Shown: positions 7,601 to 13,573 of the stretch, piece after piece
Numbering within the stretch: position 1 is the first letter of the stretch
Layout: every line of letters begins with the position of its first letter
Source of the DNA: Candidatus Woesearchaeota archaeon
Lineage (GTDB): Archaea > Nanobdellota > Nanobdellia > Woesearchaeales > JAGWAF01
Assembly: GCA_016932755.1 (NCBI GenBank)
Contig: JAFGCE010000061.1
Coordinates: 1-14,148 of the forward strand
Direction of reading: 5' to 3'
Length of the DNA: 14,148 bases
Made by a program: the position numbers and the translations under genes
The notes under the pieces: generated by a model
What the model was told of the DNA's origin: nothing
Seen by the model: only the letters and a program-made list of their open reading frames with translations
The model's database searches: none

Positions 7601-10600
7601 GAGAAATGGAACAAGACATTTGATTTCAGCGGAAACCAGGACTATGCAATGGCTGTCGCAGTTGACTCAGCTGACAGCATAATTGTAACAGGAAGGACTG
7701 AAAACAGCACAAGCAACGAATTTGATTTCATTACTGTCAAATATTATGCAAACGGAACCCCTGCATGGAACAGGACATTCAACAAATCCACAGGCGACAG
7801 GGCATATGGAGTTGATGTTGACAGCAATGACAACATCATAGTTGCAGGAAGAAAAGACGGAACAGGCCAGGACATTCTTATTGTGATGTACAACTCAACA
7901 GGAAGCGAGCAGTGGAACAAGACAATTAACGGAGCTGGAAACGAGTATGCAAGAAATGTTGCAGTTGACAGCAGGAATTATATAATCTTGGGAGGATTCA
8001 CAACCTCATTGGGAGCAGGACAGCAGGACTTTTACATAATAAAGCTGAATTCGTCAGGAGACAATGTCTGGAACTACACATTTGGAGGCACTGACAATGA
8101 TGTCCTGTACGGAATAACAACTGATAATTATGATGATGTTATTGCAGTAGGAAGCACAAAATCATTTCCATCGGCAAGCTCAACATGGAATGTGCTTGCT
8201 GTGAAATACGGAGGGTTTGAGTCAGCAGAATACGAGCCTTCAGATTTGGCTGCTGCAGGAGTTCTGGATTATTCAGAAACAAGTGTTTATGACACCTGGA
8301 ATTGCGAGATAGCAATATACGACGGAAATGATTATGGATTCTACAACATGAGCAACAGCCTAACAATTATTCCTGACACAGCACCTCAATGGTCTAATAA
8401 TTTAACAGCACCTCCAAGCCCTTATACCTACTCTCCCGGGCAGGTATACCAGTTCAATGTAAGCTGGCAGAACAACATTTATGTTGATACTGTTTACATT
8501 GAGCACAACTTCACAGGACCACTAGACAACTACACTGTGACAGACAATGCAGGAGATGAATACAACTACAATGTTTCAGACTTGGCAGTTGGAGTCTATG
8601 TCTGGAAAGAGTATGCAAATGACACTGCAGGAATATGGAATGAGACAGACCAGTGGACTTATGAAGTGCAGAAGGCAGCACCTGTATGCAGCATAACAGT
8701 CAATGAATCTGAGATAACCTACGGACAGCTTGTAAATGTAACCTGCTCATGCACAGGAGAGGGAACAGCAGGCTTGTTCAAGGACAACGGAAGCTTAATT
8801 GAGGACATAACATCACAGGTAGAGCAGGCAATAGAGCTTCCTGCAGGAAACTACACATTCACCTGCAACACAACAGAAACGCAAAACTACACTTCAGCAA
8901 CAAACTCATCAGACCTGATTAATGTAAGCAAGGCTGTTTCAATATTGAGCATGACAGCGCTTCCTGACTGGAACATAACATATGGAACAGAATCAAACGT
9001 TAGCTGTTCAGCAAACCACAACCAGGCTCAGATTAACCTTACAAGAAATGATTCAGAAATGCCGATACCTGATGTTCAGGTACTGGCTTCAGGGCTTTAC
9101 AGCTACAACTGCAGCATGCCTGAAAGCGAAAACTATACTTCAAACGAGACAATAAATATCCTTAATGTAAGCAAGGCATCTTCTGATATTAACCTGGCAA
9201 TCAATGGATTTGAGGGGGATGTTGAATCAGACATCAGCTTAATAGTGAATTTAACAGCTTTTCTTGTTGCAGGAGAAGGGAACATTACATTATACGAGAA
9301 CACAACCCTCCTTAACGAGAGCTATCCTTTGATTGAGCATCTGAAGAATTATACAACAGCAGGAGAATACAACATAACTGCAAACTATTCAGAAACAGAA
9401 AACTACAGTTCAAGCTCTGTAAGCTACAACCTGACAATAAAAGACATGTCTTCTCCATTATGGTCAAACAATATAACGTCACCTGCAAGCGGGGCAGTAT
9501 ACTCATACAATGCAAGCTATCAGTTTAATGTAACATGGATTGATGCAAGCAGCTTGGTTGCAAACGTGACAATAGAGCATGGCTTCAACGGCTCTCTGGA
9601 AAATTATTCAGTAACAGAAAACTCATCTTCAGAATACTACTACAACTATTCAGATTTGGCAGCAGGAACATACATCTGGAGCGAATGCGCAAATGACACA
9701 GAAGGAAACCTTGGCTGCACTGATGAGTTTAGCTATACAGTTGAAAGAGCATCGCAAACCTGCTCACTCTCCTTAAACCCATCATCAATGTATGACGGCG
9801 AGACAGTCAATGCAAGCTGTTCATGCACAGGAGAGGGAAATGCAGCGCTTTACAGGAACGGAACTGATGTAACAAGCGAGATAGACCATCTGGTTTCTCT
9901 TTCAACCGGAACATATCTTTATGTTTGCAATGCATCGCAAACCCAAAACTACACCTCAGCTTCAGACGAAAGCACGCTTACTGTTTCGAAGAAATCTTCA
10001 GGAGGCGGAGGAGGCGCTGTAAGCAGGTGCACAAGCGAATGCACATATGGAGAGAGGGAATGCGGAGCAGGAAACATGGTGTTTGTTTGCGGGAATTATG
10101 ACTCGGATATCTGCACAGAGTGGGATTCTTTTGCATGCGCTGAAGACGAGAAATGCGAAGATGGATACTGCGTTTCCGCAGTATGCGCTGAAGACTGGAT
10201 ATGCGGTGAATGGAGCACATGCATTGGAGGATACCAGACAAGGGACTGCTTTGATTCCAACAGCTGCGGAACATACAAAAGCGCACCAAAAACCAAGATA
10301 GAATGCGGGGCTGAAGAGAAAATAACAGAGGAAGAGGAAGTTTACATACCTCCTGAAGCAGGGATAGGGCCTGAAGAAAAAGAAATGGCTGTAGAACAGC
10401 AGCCGATTTTTACATCAACAGTTATTGCGCAAGCAGTCGGCTTGGGAGCTGTCGGTATTGGCGTAATTCTAATTATTATAGGAGTAATCAGCCTTGCAAA
10501 AGGAGGCTTAACAGGCATGGTCAGCAGGGAGCTTGACAAGGGATTCCCTGAATCAAGGATAAAAAATGATGTTATGAGCAGAGGGTATTCACAGGAAGAG

Positions 10601-10771
10601 GCAGGCAATATTGTCAGGAAAGAGGAAATCAGGAAACTGACAAGCATAATAACAGCAAATATCAGCCACGGCTTCAGCATCAGGGACATAAAGTCTGAGC
10701 TTATCGCAAAAGGCTGGAAAAAAGAGATTGTGGAAGAAGCAGTAAATAATTTAGTCAAGAAAAAGCCTTAA
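4622..10771 (+). CDS. Giant membrane-anchored surface protein: beta-helix, seven-bladed propeller, Ig-like domains
   Basis: A 2049-residue exported protein, anchored at its C-terminus, with many N-x-S/T sites. The N-terminus (MKKGSAEITALTVLSILL) is a signal peptide or prepilin-like signal. Residues about 55-790 are Asn-rich parallel beta-helix (NosD/PbH1) repeats ending in the NosD-like GNYWGNYRGQDVDGDWLGD. About 840-1205 contains seven D-x4-[IV]-x2-G blades of an SBBP-type propeller, nested inside an Ig-like domain (first half about 797-840, second half about 1206-1252). About 1253-1791 holds six Ig-like domains in the order A-B-B-B-A-B. A Gly linker (about 1793-1798) leads to a Cys-rich region (1801-1897) with a thrombospondin-1-like CGEWSTCIGGYQTRDC. 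The transmembrane helix is about 1934-1958, and the cytosolic tail carries two related helical motifs. An adhesin or contact role is inferred. Its stop interlocks with that of L44e. Confidence 0.9.
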   Translation: MKKGSAEITALTVLSILLVSTMFAALKDTKVTGLAAYENDSDYDAQSLCGGAVPCGCGDTVTSNWTMNSDLVCSGTALIIGDDDVAVDCNGYKYTGDKTGYGIYVNNYDQVTIRNCTATNFSHGIRLESSNNSLIEHNNVSNNADYGYGIYLSGSGNNNIKNNYAEYCYSGIYLTGSSNNNIRFNTIINDRSGEEYGIELVSSSGSNNITDNIVKNINAYAIEITTGCTQNNAIDNFVNNSFTGIYAILANSNNILSNNLTYNTYGLWSNRGHYMNASYNLATDNSIGIYLDRAQNCTVYSNTANDNANEGILIEGRADKNRIENNTAKGNFDGIKVLNSYYTEVIGNNCSNNAPDVGILLENGSHAVVMDNILFSNNEGARISNSTNCTLYNNEIKSHSQRGITIYNSTALNITSNLVENNWEGIRLSLSEGSNIANNLFNNSTREGVLIQSGSKLNTFENNNITFNGYNGIGLVSGSNNNTIFGNNLINNTKSGISLNNCNYTEVIGNTVENNTIWGIELQQSSGNLISENNLLNNNFNSVYGSVYLNSSSTDNRATLNNISHQTRADWNAVRIELSNNNNLTHNIINVDKHGFYLLNSNNTFLLNNTVYNCSDESIFDSSTNHETRIINNTIKDGLEDGIELGSNNSIAEGNIIQNNSVGIYLGGGNNNITANNISNSVNEGIDCNGNNNSITGNYIIDSGFYALDISGDDNLIYDNYVDNSDNVYAGGTGNNFNTTKTLGVNIIGKSWIGGNYWGNYRGQDVDGDWLGDTRIPHEGVDLLPLTYNSAAMLDIFELNSSHGANTTNENLTCWVNSTDADGDNVTYHGFWYLNGTEQVAELWNITQTNSGADVEGFSVAADKNNNLFVSGYKMSGGDKCRSIYKYNSLGQYIDSSVICGSDSEWYDISADYDDNIIAAGYLEVSSVPWFYVAKFNNSLSFPSLTFSTGSSSYVSIAQSVAVDSNDNVIVAGYSNKTGNYDFVVIKFDENLNEKWNKTFDFSGNQDYAMAVAVDSADSIIVTGRTENSTSNEFDFITVKYYANGTPAWNRTFNKSTGDRAYGVDVDSNDNIIVAGRKDGTGQDILIVMYNSTGSEQWNKTINGAGNEYARNVAVDSRNYIILGGFTTSLGAGQQDFYIIKLNSSGDNVWNYTFGGTDNDVLYGITTDNYDDVIAVGSTKSFPSASSTWNVLAVKYGGFESAEYEPSDLAAAGVLDYSETSVYDTWNCEIAIYDGNDYGFYNMSNSLTIIPDTAPQWSNNLTAPPSPYTYSPGQVYQFNVSWQNNIYVDTVYIEHNFTGPLDNYTVTDNAGDEYNYNVSDLAVGVYVWKEYANDTAGIWNETDQWTYEVQKAAPVCSITVNESEITYGQLVNVTCSCTGEGTAGLFKDNGSLIEDITSQVEQAIELPAGNYTFTCNTTETQNYTSATNSSDLINVSKAVSILSMTALPDWNITYGTESNVSCSANHNQAQINLTRNDSEMPIPDVQVLASGLYSYNCSMPESENYTSNETINILNVSKASSDINLAINGFEGDVESDISLIVNLTAFLVAGEGNITLYENTTLLNESYPLIEHLKNYTTAGEYNITANYSETENYSSSSVSYNLTIKDMSSPLWSNNITSPASGAVYSYNASYQFNVTWIDASSLVANVTIEHGFNGSLENYSVTENSSSEYYYNYSDLAAGTYIWSECANDTEGNLGCTDEFSYTVERASQTCSLSLNPSSMYDGETVNASCSCTGEGNAALYRNGTDVTSEIDHLVSLSTGTYLYVCNASQTQNYTSASDESTLTVSKKSSGGGGGAVSRCTSECTYGERECGAGNMVFVCGNYDSDICTEWDSFACAEDEKCEDGYCVSAVCAEDWICGEWSTCIGGYQTRDCFDSNSCGTYKSAPKTKIECGAEEKITEEEEVYIPPEAGIGPEEKEMAVEQQPIFTSTVIAQAVGLGAVGIGVILIIIGVISLAKGGLTGMVSRELDKGFPESRIKNDVMSRGYSQEEAGNIVRKEEIRKLTSIITANISHGFSIRDIKSELIAKGWKKEIVEEAVNNLVKKKP
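7165..8220 (+). repeat. Seven propeller blades inside the surface protein
   Basis: Seven copies of a roughly 40-60 residue unit share a D-x-x-[ND]-[ND]-[ILV]-[IV]-x-[AVT]-G core: AADKNNNLFVSG, SADYDDNIIAAG, AVDSNDNVIVAG, AVDSADSIIVTG, DVDSNDNIIVAG, AVDSRNYIILGG and TTDNYDDVIAVG. Most blades are followed by an aromatic/hydrophobic strand and a W-[NT]-[KRY]-T-F/I strand. Seven is the number for a closed SBBP-type beta-propeller. Confidence 0.8.
8378..9993 (+). repeat. Ig-like modules A-B-B-B-A-B in the surface protein
   Basis: Two A domains (residues about 1253-1350 and 1610-1708) both start P-x-WSNN and share IEH-F-G-L-NY, SDLA-G-Y-W and C/Y-ANDT features. Four B domains (about 1353-1438, 1439-1520, 1521-1609, 1712-1791) share C-S/T near the start, a (C)SCTGEG or CSAN strand, an internal C in the F strand, a TQNYTS or SENYTS turn and a terminal NVSKA or TVSKK. 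The A-B pair appears duplicated around two extra B domains. Confidence 0.75.
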
Positions 10772-11076
10772 ACAAATTCAACTCTTTTTGCCCTTTTTCC
10801 GTATTTCTGAAGATGGATTTTCTTGCACTCCTTGCACTCATACCTTAGGTCAGTCTTCTTGCTCTGCTTTGCTCCTGTCATCTTGAACTTTGTGACAGCA
10901 GGCTTGCTGTACCTTCCAAGGTTGCCTGTTCCTCTGGCTCTTCCTCTCCTTCTTGCCCTTATCTTGCTTCCGTAAGTAAGAGAAGATGCCTGTTTTTTCT
11001 TTGTCTGGCTTACCTTGTGCTCAGTGTGCTTCTTGCACTTAGGACAGTATGTCCTTCTTATCTTTGGTATTTTCAT
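10768..11076 (-). CDS. rpl44e: Ribosomal protein eL42 (L44e)
   Basis: A 102-residue zinc-binding large-subunit ribosomal protein near the tRNA E site. It has the MKIPKIRRTYCPKCKKHTEH start, the basic RARRRGRARGTGNLGRYSKP centre and the second zinc pair in YECKECKKIHL (C11, C14, C81, C84). A TATA box lies 21-32 bases before the ATG and there is no Shine-Dalgarno, so translation is probably leaderless even though Gins51 lies only 44 bases upstream on the same strand. Its TAA shares bases with the surface-protein TAA on the other strand (10768-10771, TTAA). L44e usually precedes S27e directly in archaea; here about 6.4 kb separates them. Confidence 0.97.
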   Translation of the reverse strand: MKIPKIRRTYCPKCKKHTEHKVSQTKKKQASSLTYGSKIRARRRGRARGTGNLGRYSKPAVTKFKMTGAKQSKKTDLRYECKECKKIHLQKYGKRAKRVEFV

Positions 11077-11096
11077 ACAGTGCAGAAAACGCAGTT

Positions 11097-11108
11097 CCTT
11101 TAAAAAGG
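11097..11108 (-). promoter_or_regulatory. TATA box of L44e
   Basis: CCTTTTTAAAGG on the minus strand, ending 21 bases before the ATG at 11076. This spacing predicts transcription starting at or next to the ATG, a leaderless message. It resembles the S27e box CCTTTATAAAGG. Confidence 0.6.
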
Positions 11109-11120
11109 TTTCGATGCAAT

Positions 11121-11798
11121 TCAGCCTTCGCTCACTTCTTCAGCCCTTCCCTTGCCTATGAGGACATCTGCTATCTCAACAGGCAGGTTTGCCATATCCT
11201 CTTCCTCAAAAGGACCGTAAACCTCAAGCTCCTTTCCGATAAACTTTGGGATAGGGTGCAGGAACCTGACAAGCTTTGTGTCCTTTTTTTCCTTTTCCTT
11301 GTTTTCCCCCGCAGAACTGCTTCCGTTGGGCTGCAGCTTTGACTCCTCTATAAAAGGCTGCCTTAGGTCAAACATGTTAAGAAGTATGCCTTTCCTGAAC
11401 CTGTCAAGCGTGTCCACAATCTGGTCAAAAAATGCTGTCTCCTCTTTCAGGAGCCGTGACGTGTCTATGATGTTTGATTTTGTCCTTGACTTGTTCAAAG
11501 CCATGTTTATTATCTTTTTCTCCCTTCTCTCATAAGTCTCCTTCAGCATCCTCCTGAGGTTGCCAAGCTCATTGGAGATTTTTTCCCTTTCTGTTGCAGA
11601 AAAAAGGTCCTCCTTAACAAGGCTTTCATCAAATATCTGCTGTTTTTCCCGCAGGTACTGGAGAACATCGTCAAAAAAAGAGGGCGGAAGCTCCTGAAGG
11701 TCGTCCCTGTTTTTCTCAATCCTGAGAACCTCAAACAGGGTTTCATAGGTTATGTTCATTCCTTTTTGCTTTGAGTTAGAAGTTTGCTCCTGCTCCAT
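11121..11798 (-). CDS. GINS complex subunit Gins51 (Gins15)
   Basis: A 225-residue subunit of the archaeal GINS complex, which joins MCM and the GAN/RecJ-like (Cdc45) protein at the replication fork. The N-terminal A domain is helical (about 14-150, with LQELPPSFFDDV at 34-45 and basic helices RRMLKETYERREKK). A charged linker (about 157-173, rich in S, E and K) leads to a small B domain (174-222) with the typical FIGKELEVYGPF and LPVEIADVLIGKGRAEEV. An A-then-B order marks the Gins51 type. The ATG at 11798 has GAGGGG 5 bases upstream; a later in-frame ATG (residue 14, MNITYE) is closer to where family similarity starts. It lies upstream of L44e, a neighbourhood that links replication and translation genes in many archaea. 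Confidence 0.85.
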   Translation of the reverse strand: MEQEQTSNSKQKGMNITYETLFEVLRIEKNRDDLQELPPSFFDDVLQYLREKQQIFDESLVKEDLFSATEREKISNELGNLRRMLKETYERREKKIINMALNKSRTKSNIIDTSRLLKEETAFFDQIVDTLDRFRKGILLNMFDLRQPFIEESKLQPNGSSSAGENKEKEKKDTKLVRFLHPIPKFIGKELEVYGPFEEEDMANLPVEIADVLIGKGRAEEVSEG

Positions 11799-11830
11799 AA
11801 TCCCCCCTCAACTGAGTTTGTTGGGATAAT

Positions 11831-11848
11831 ATTTAAATCTTTATATTC
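11831..11848 (-). promoter_or_regulatory. TATA region of Gins51
   Basis: On the minus strand AATATAAAGATTTAAAT lies about 33-50 bases before the ATG at 11798, leaving a short leader that includes the GAGGGGGGA Shine-Dalgarno. It is back to back with the radical SAM promoter. Confidence 0.45.
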
Positions 11849-11860
11849 TCCTGCATAAGG

Positions 11861-11870
11861 TTTATAAAAA
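11861..11870 (+). promoter_or_regulatory. TATA box of the radical SAM gene
   Basis: TTTATAAAAA lies 22-31 bases before the ATG at 11892 and no Shine-Dalgarno follows, so the message is probably leaderless. Confidence 0.6.
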
Positions 11871-11891
11871 CCCGGCCATAATCATGTTAGC

Positions 11892-13103
11892 ATGGCAAAA
11901 ATCGGGTTTGAAACACTTTCTTTTGAGGAAAAAGAGGATGAAGTAGAGGTTGCTTTCCTTAAGCTATTCTTATTCAGCATTCCAAAACACGCGCTTGAAG
12001 TTGTATCAAGGTTCAAGATAAACAGGAACTCAATAGAATTCAGGGATATTGGCGAGGATGAAGCAAGAGCGAGACTGAACATCCTGCTTGCAAAAGGGTT
12101 TGAAAGCCTGAAAAACAGGATTAATGGGAAAAAAACAGTTTATGTGCATAAAAACTCAGGAATCCCCCTTGTCGGAAACATTGCATTCGGCATTGTTGAC
12201 AGGAACACAAGCATAATTGAAATCAAGCCAATAACTGTATGCAACCTTAAGTGCATCTACTGCTCTGTAAATGATGATATGAGGCCTACAGACTTTGTTG
12301 TTGAAAAGGAATATTTGGTGCAGGAGCTTAAGAAAATACTTGATTACAAGCAGGAAGACGGCATGGAAATCCATATTGGCGGGCAGGCAGAGCCTCTTTA
12401 TTATGCTGATTTGGTTAATCTTGTGAAGGATATCTCAAGATTTCCTTCTGTTGCCGAGGTTTCAATAGACACAAACGCGACAATGCTTTCAAAGAAAAAG
12501 GTTGACGAGCTTGTTGATGCAGGAATGACAAGATTCAATGTTTCAATTAACGCCCTTGATTTCAGGCTTGCTGAAAAGATTGCTGGAACAAGCTACAGTT
12601 TGAAAAATGCCCTTGAAATTGCAGAATACATCTCAAAAAAAGCAGACCTGATTATAGCTCCTGTCTGGATGCCTGGGATAAACGACGAGGAAATGCCTAA
12701 AATAATAGAGTTTGCCCAAAAATTAAGGAAAAAGCCAGGGCACAAAGTGATGATAGGAATACAGAACTTTCTCAGCTACAGGTTTGGGAGGAATCCTGTA
12801 AAGCAGATGCCGTGGGAGACATTCAGGAAAAGGCTCAGTGATTTGGAAAAGAAGTACAAAGAGCACTTAATCCTTGATTTCAAGAAGGATTTCAACATAA
12901 AGCCTACAAAGCCCCTGCCAAAGCCTTTCAAAAAAGGGCAGAGGATAGAGGCAGAAATAGTCTGCAATGGAAGAATGGCTGGGGAAAAGATAGCTGTTTC
13001 TGAAAACAGGACAATAACACTTCCAAGCTGCACAAAAACAGGCAAAGTAAAAGTAAAAATCACAAGGACAAAGCACAATATTTTCTACGGCTCGTGCTTA
13101 TAG
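11892..13103 (+). CDS. Radical SAM protein with a TRAM-like C-terminal domain
   Basis: A 403-residue radical SAM enzyme. The 4Fe-4S/SAM cluster motif is C117, C121, C124 (CNLKCIYC). IHIGGQAEP (about 159-167) is the SAM-contacting GGEP-type motif, and VSIDTNATM and FNVSINALD are typical TIM-barrel strands. Residues 1-110 are an unrecognised N-terminal extension. From about 345 the basic FKKGQRIEAEIV onward resembles a TRAM/OB RNA-binding domain, as in archaeal COG2100-type proteins. Three more cysteines in this part (C358, C380, C402) are 22 residues apart. The TRAM suggests an RNA substrate, but the reaction is unknown. It is divergent from Gins51 with its own TATA box. Its last codons lie in the direct repeat beginning at 13095. 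Confidence 0.85.
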   Translation: MAKIGFETLSFEEKEDEVEVAFLKLFLFSIPKHALEVVSRFKINRNSIEFRDIGEDEARARLNILLAKGFESLKNRINGKKTVYVHKNSGIPLVGNIAFGIVDRNTSIIEIKPITVCNLKCIYCSVNDDMRPTDFVVEKEYLVQELKKILDYKQEDGMEIHIGGQAEPLYYADLVNLVKDISRFPSVAEVSIDTNATMLSKKKVDELVDAGMTRFNVSINALDFRLAEKIAGTSYSLKNALEIAEYISKKADLIIAPVWMPGINDEEMPKIIEFAQKLRKKPGHKVMIGIQNFLSYRFGRNPVKQMPWETFRKRLSDLEKKYKEHLILDFKKDFNIKPTKPLPKPFKKGQRIEAEIVCNGRMAGEKIAVSENRTITLPSCTKTGKVKVKITRTKHNIFYGSCL

Positions 13104-13136
13104 CTTGCGCTGGTTCTTTATTAAAAGAAGAAAAAG
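13095..13136. repeat. Direct repeat flanking the orphan gene, copy 1
   Basis: TGCTTATAG (13095-13103, containing the radical SAM stop) followed by a 35-base stretch (13102-13136) that matches copy 2 at 32 of 35 positions. It includes a TTCTTT-ATTA-AAAGAA hairpin (13114-13129). Read on the minus strand it is T-rich and lies just after the stop of the orphan gene, so it may also serve as its terminator. Confidence 0.75.
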
Positions 13137-13137
13137 T

Positions 13138-13458
13138 CTAATCTATTAATTCTATATCATGTCCTGCTTTTTTTTGTTCTTCAACAATCTGTAATAATTC
13201 AGATTTTTCTATGGGACTTCTTCCTGAAAACCATGCCATCTCCCTAAGTTCTGAAGGAAGTTCTTGGCTTGTTATCTTAACGGTTATATCAGTTCCTTCG
13301 TGTTTTCTTAATTCTTCAAACAAATCTTTTGGATCACTATAAATAAGTTCAGGTCCACCCTTAAGAGCCCCATCTACTTTAGTATTATACATCCCTATAT
13401 ATCTTAGAAGGCCATCTTCCCAACCTTCGTTCTTTAATAAGTTAAGATATATTTCCAT
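13138..13458 (-). CDS. Unrecognised 106-residue protein, AT-rich, flanked by direct repeats
   Basis: I do not recognise a family. The protein is acidic and soluble, with no cysteine and no membrane segment. It looks alpha/beta: an N-terminal helix (EIYLNLLKNEG), a helix PKDLFEELRKHEG, a strand TDITVKITS, helices ELPSELREMAWF and EKSELLQIVEEQKKAG, and a final strand HDIELID. Codon use differs from neighbours: it favours TTA, ATA, AGA, GAA and GAT and is visibly more AT-rich than the radical SAM and S-layer genes. It has its own TATA box with leaderless spacing. A near-identical repeat of about 42-50 bases lies on each side. These features suggest a recent acquisition. It is convergent with the radical SAM gene, 34 bases apart. 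Confidence 0.7.
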   Translation of the reverse strand: MEIYLNLLKNEGWEDGLLRYIGMYNTKVDGALKGGPELIYSDPKDLFEELRKHEGTDITVKITSQELPSELREMAWFSGRSPIEKSELLQIVEEQKKAGHDIELID

Positions 13459-13479
13459 AGGTCTTGGGTATCATACAAA

Positions 13480-13489
13480 TTTTATAAAG
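13480..13489 (-). promoter_or_regulatory. TATA box of the 106-residue orphan gene
   Basis: CTTTATAAAA on the minus strand, 22-31 bases before the ATG at 13458, with no Shine-Dalgarno between; a leaderless arrangement. Confidence 0.6.
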
Positions 13490-13493
13490 CTTA

Positions 13494-13543
13494 TGCTTAT
13501 AGTGCTAAAGCTCACGCTGATTCTTTATTAAAAGAAGAAAAAG
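13494..13543. repeat. Direct repeat flanking the orphan gene, copy 2
   Basis: TGCTTATAG (13494-13502), an extra 6-8 bases, then the 35-base unit (13509-13543) differing from copy 1 at three positions. It has the same TTCTTT-ATTA-AAAGAA hairpin (13521-13536). It lies between the S-layer terminator tract and the orphan-gene promoter. Confidence 0.75.
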
Positions 13544-13570
13544 AAAAAAAAAGAAAAAAATTTAGTTTAG
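13540..13570 (-). terminator. T-tract terminator of the S-layer-like gene
   Basis: Within 35 bases after the S-layer stop codon the minus strand reads a long run of T interrupted by single C residues (complement of 13540-13563). Archaeal RNA polymerase terminates at such T-runs without needing a hairpin. Confidence 0.65.
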
Positions 13571-13573
13571 GTT

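Noticed and set aside
12867..12880. A TTAATCCTTGATTT stretch resembling the RHH operator inside the radical SAM gene
   Set aside because: It is a single unit without the 11-bp array, deep in coding sequence encoding LILDF, so it is best explained by chance.
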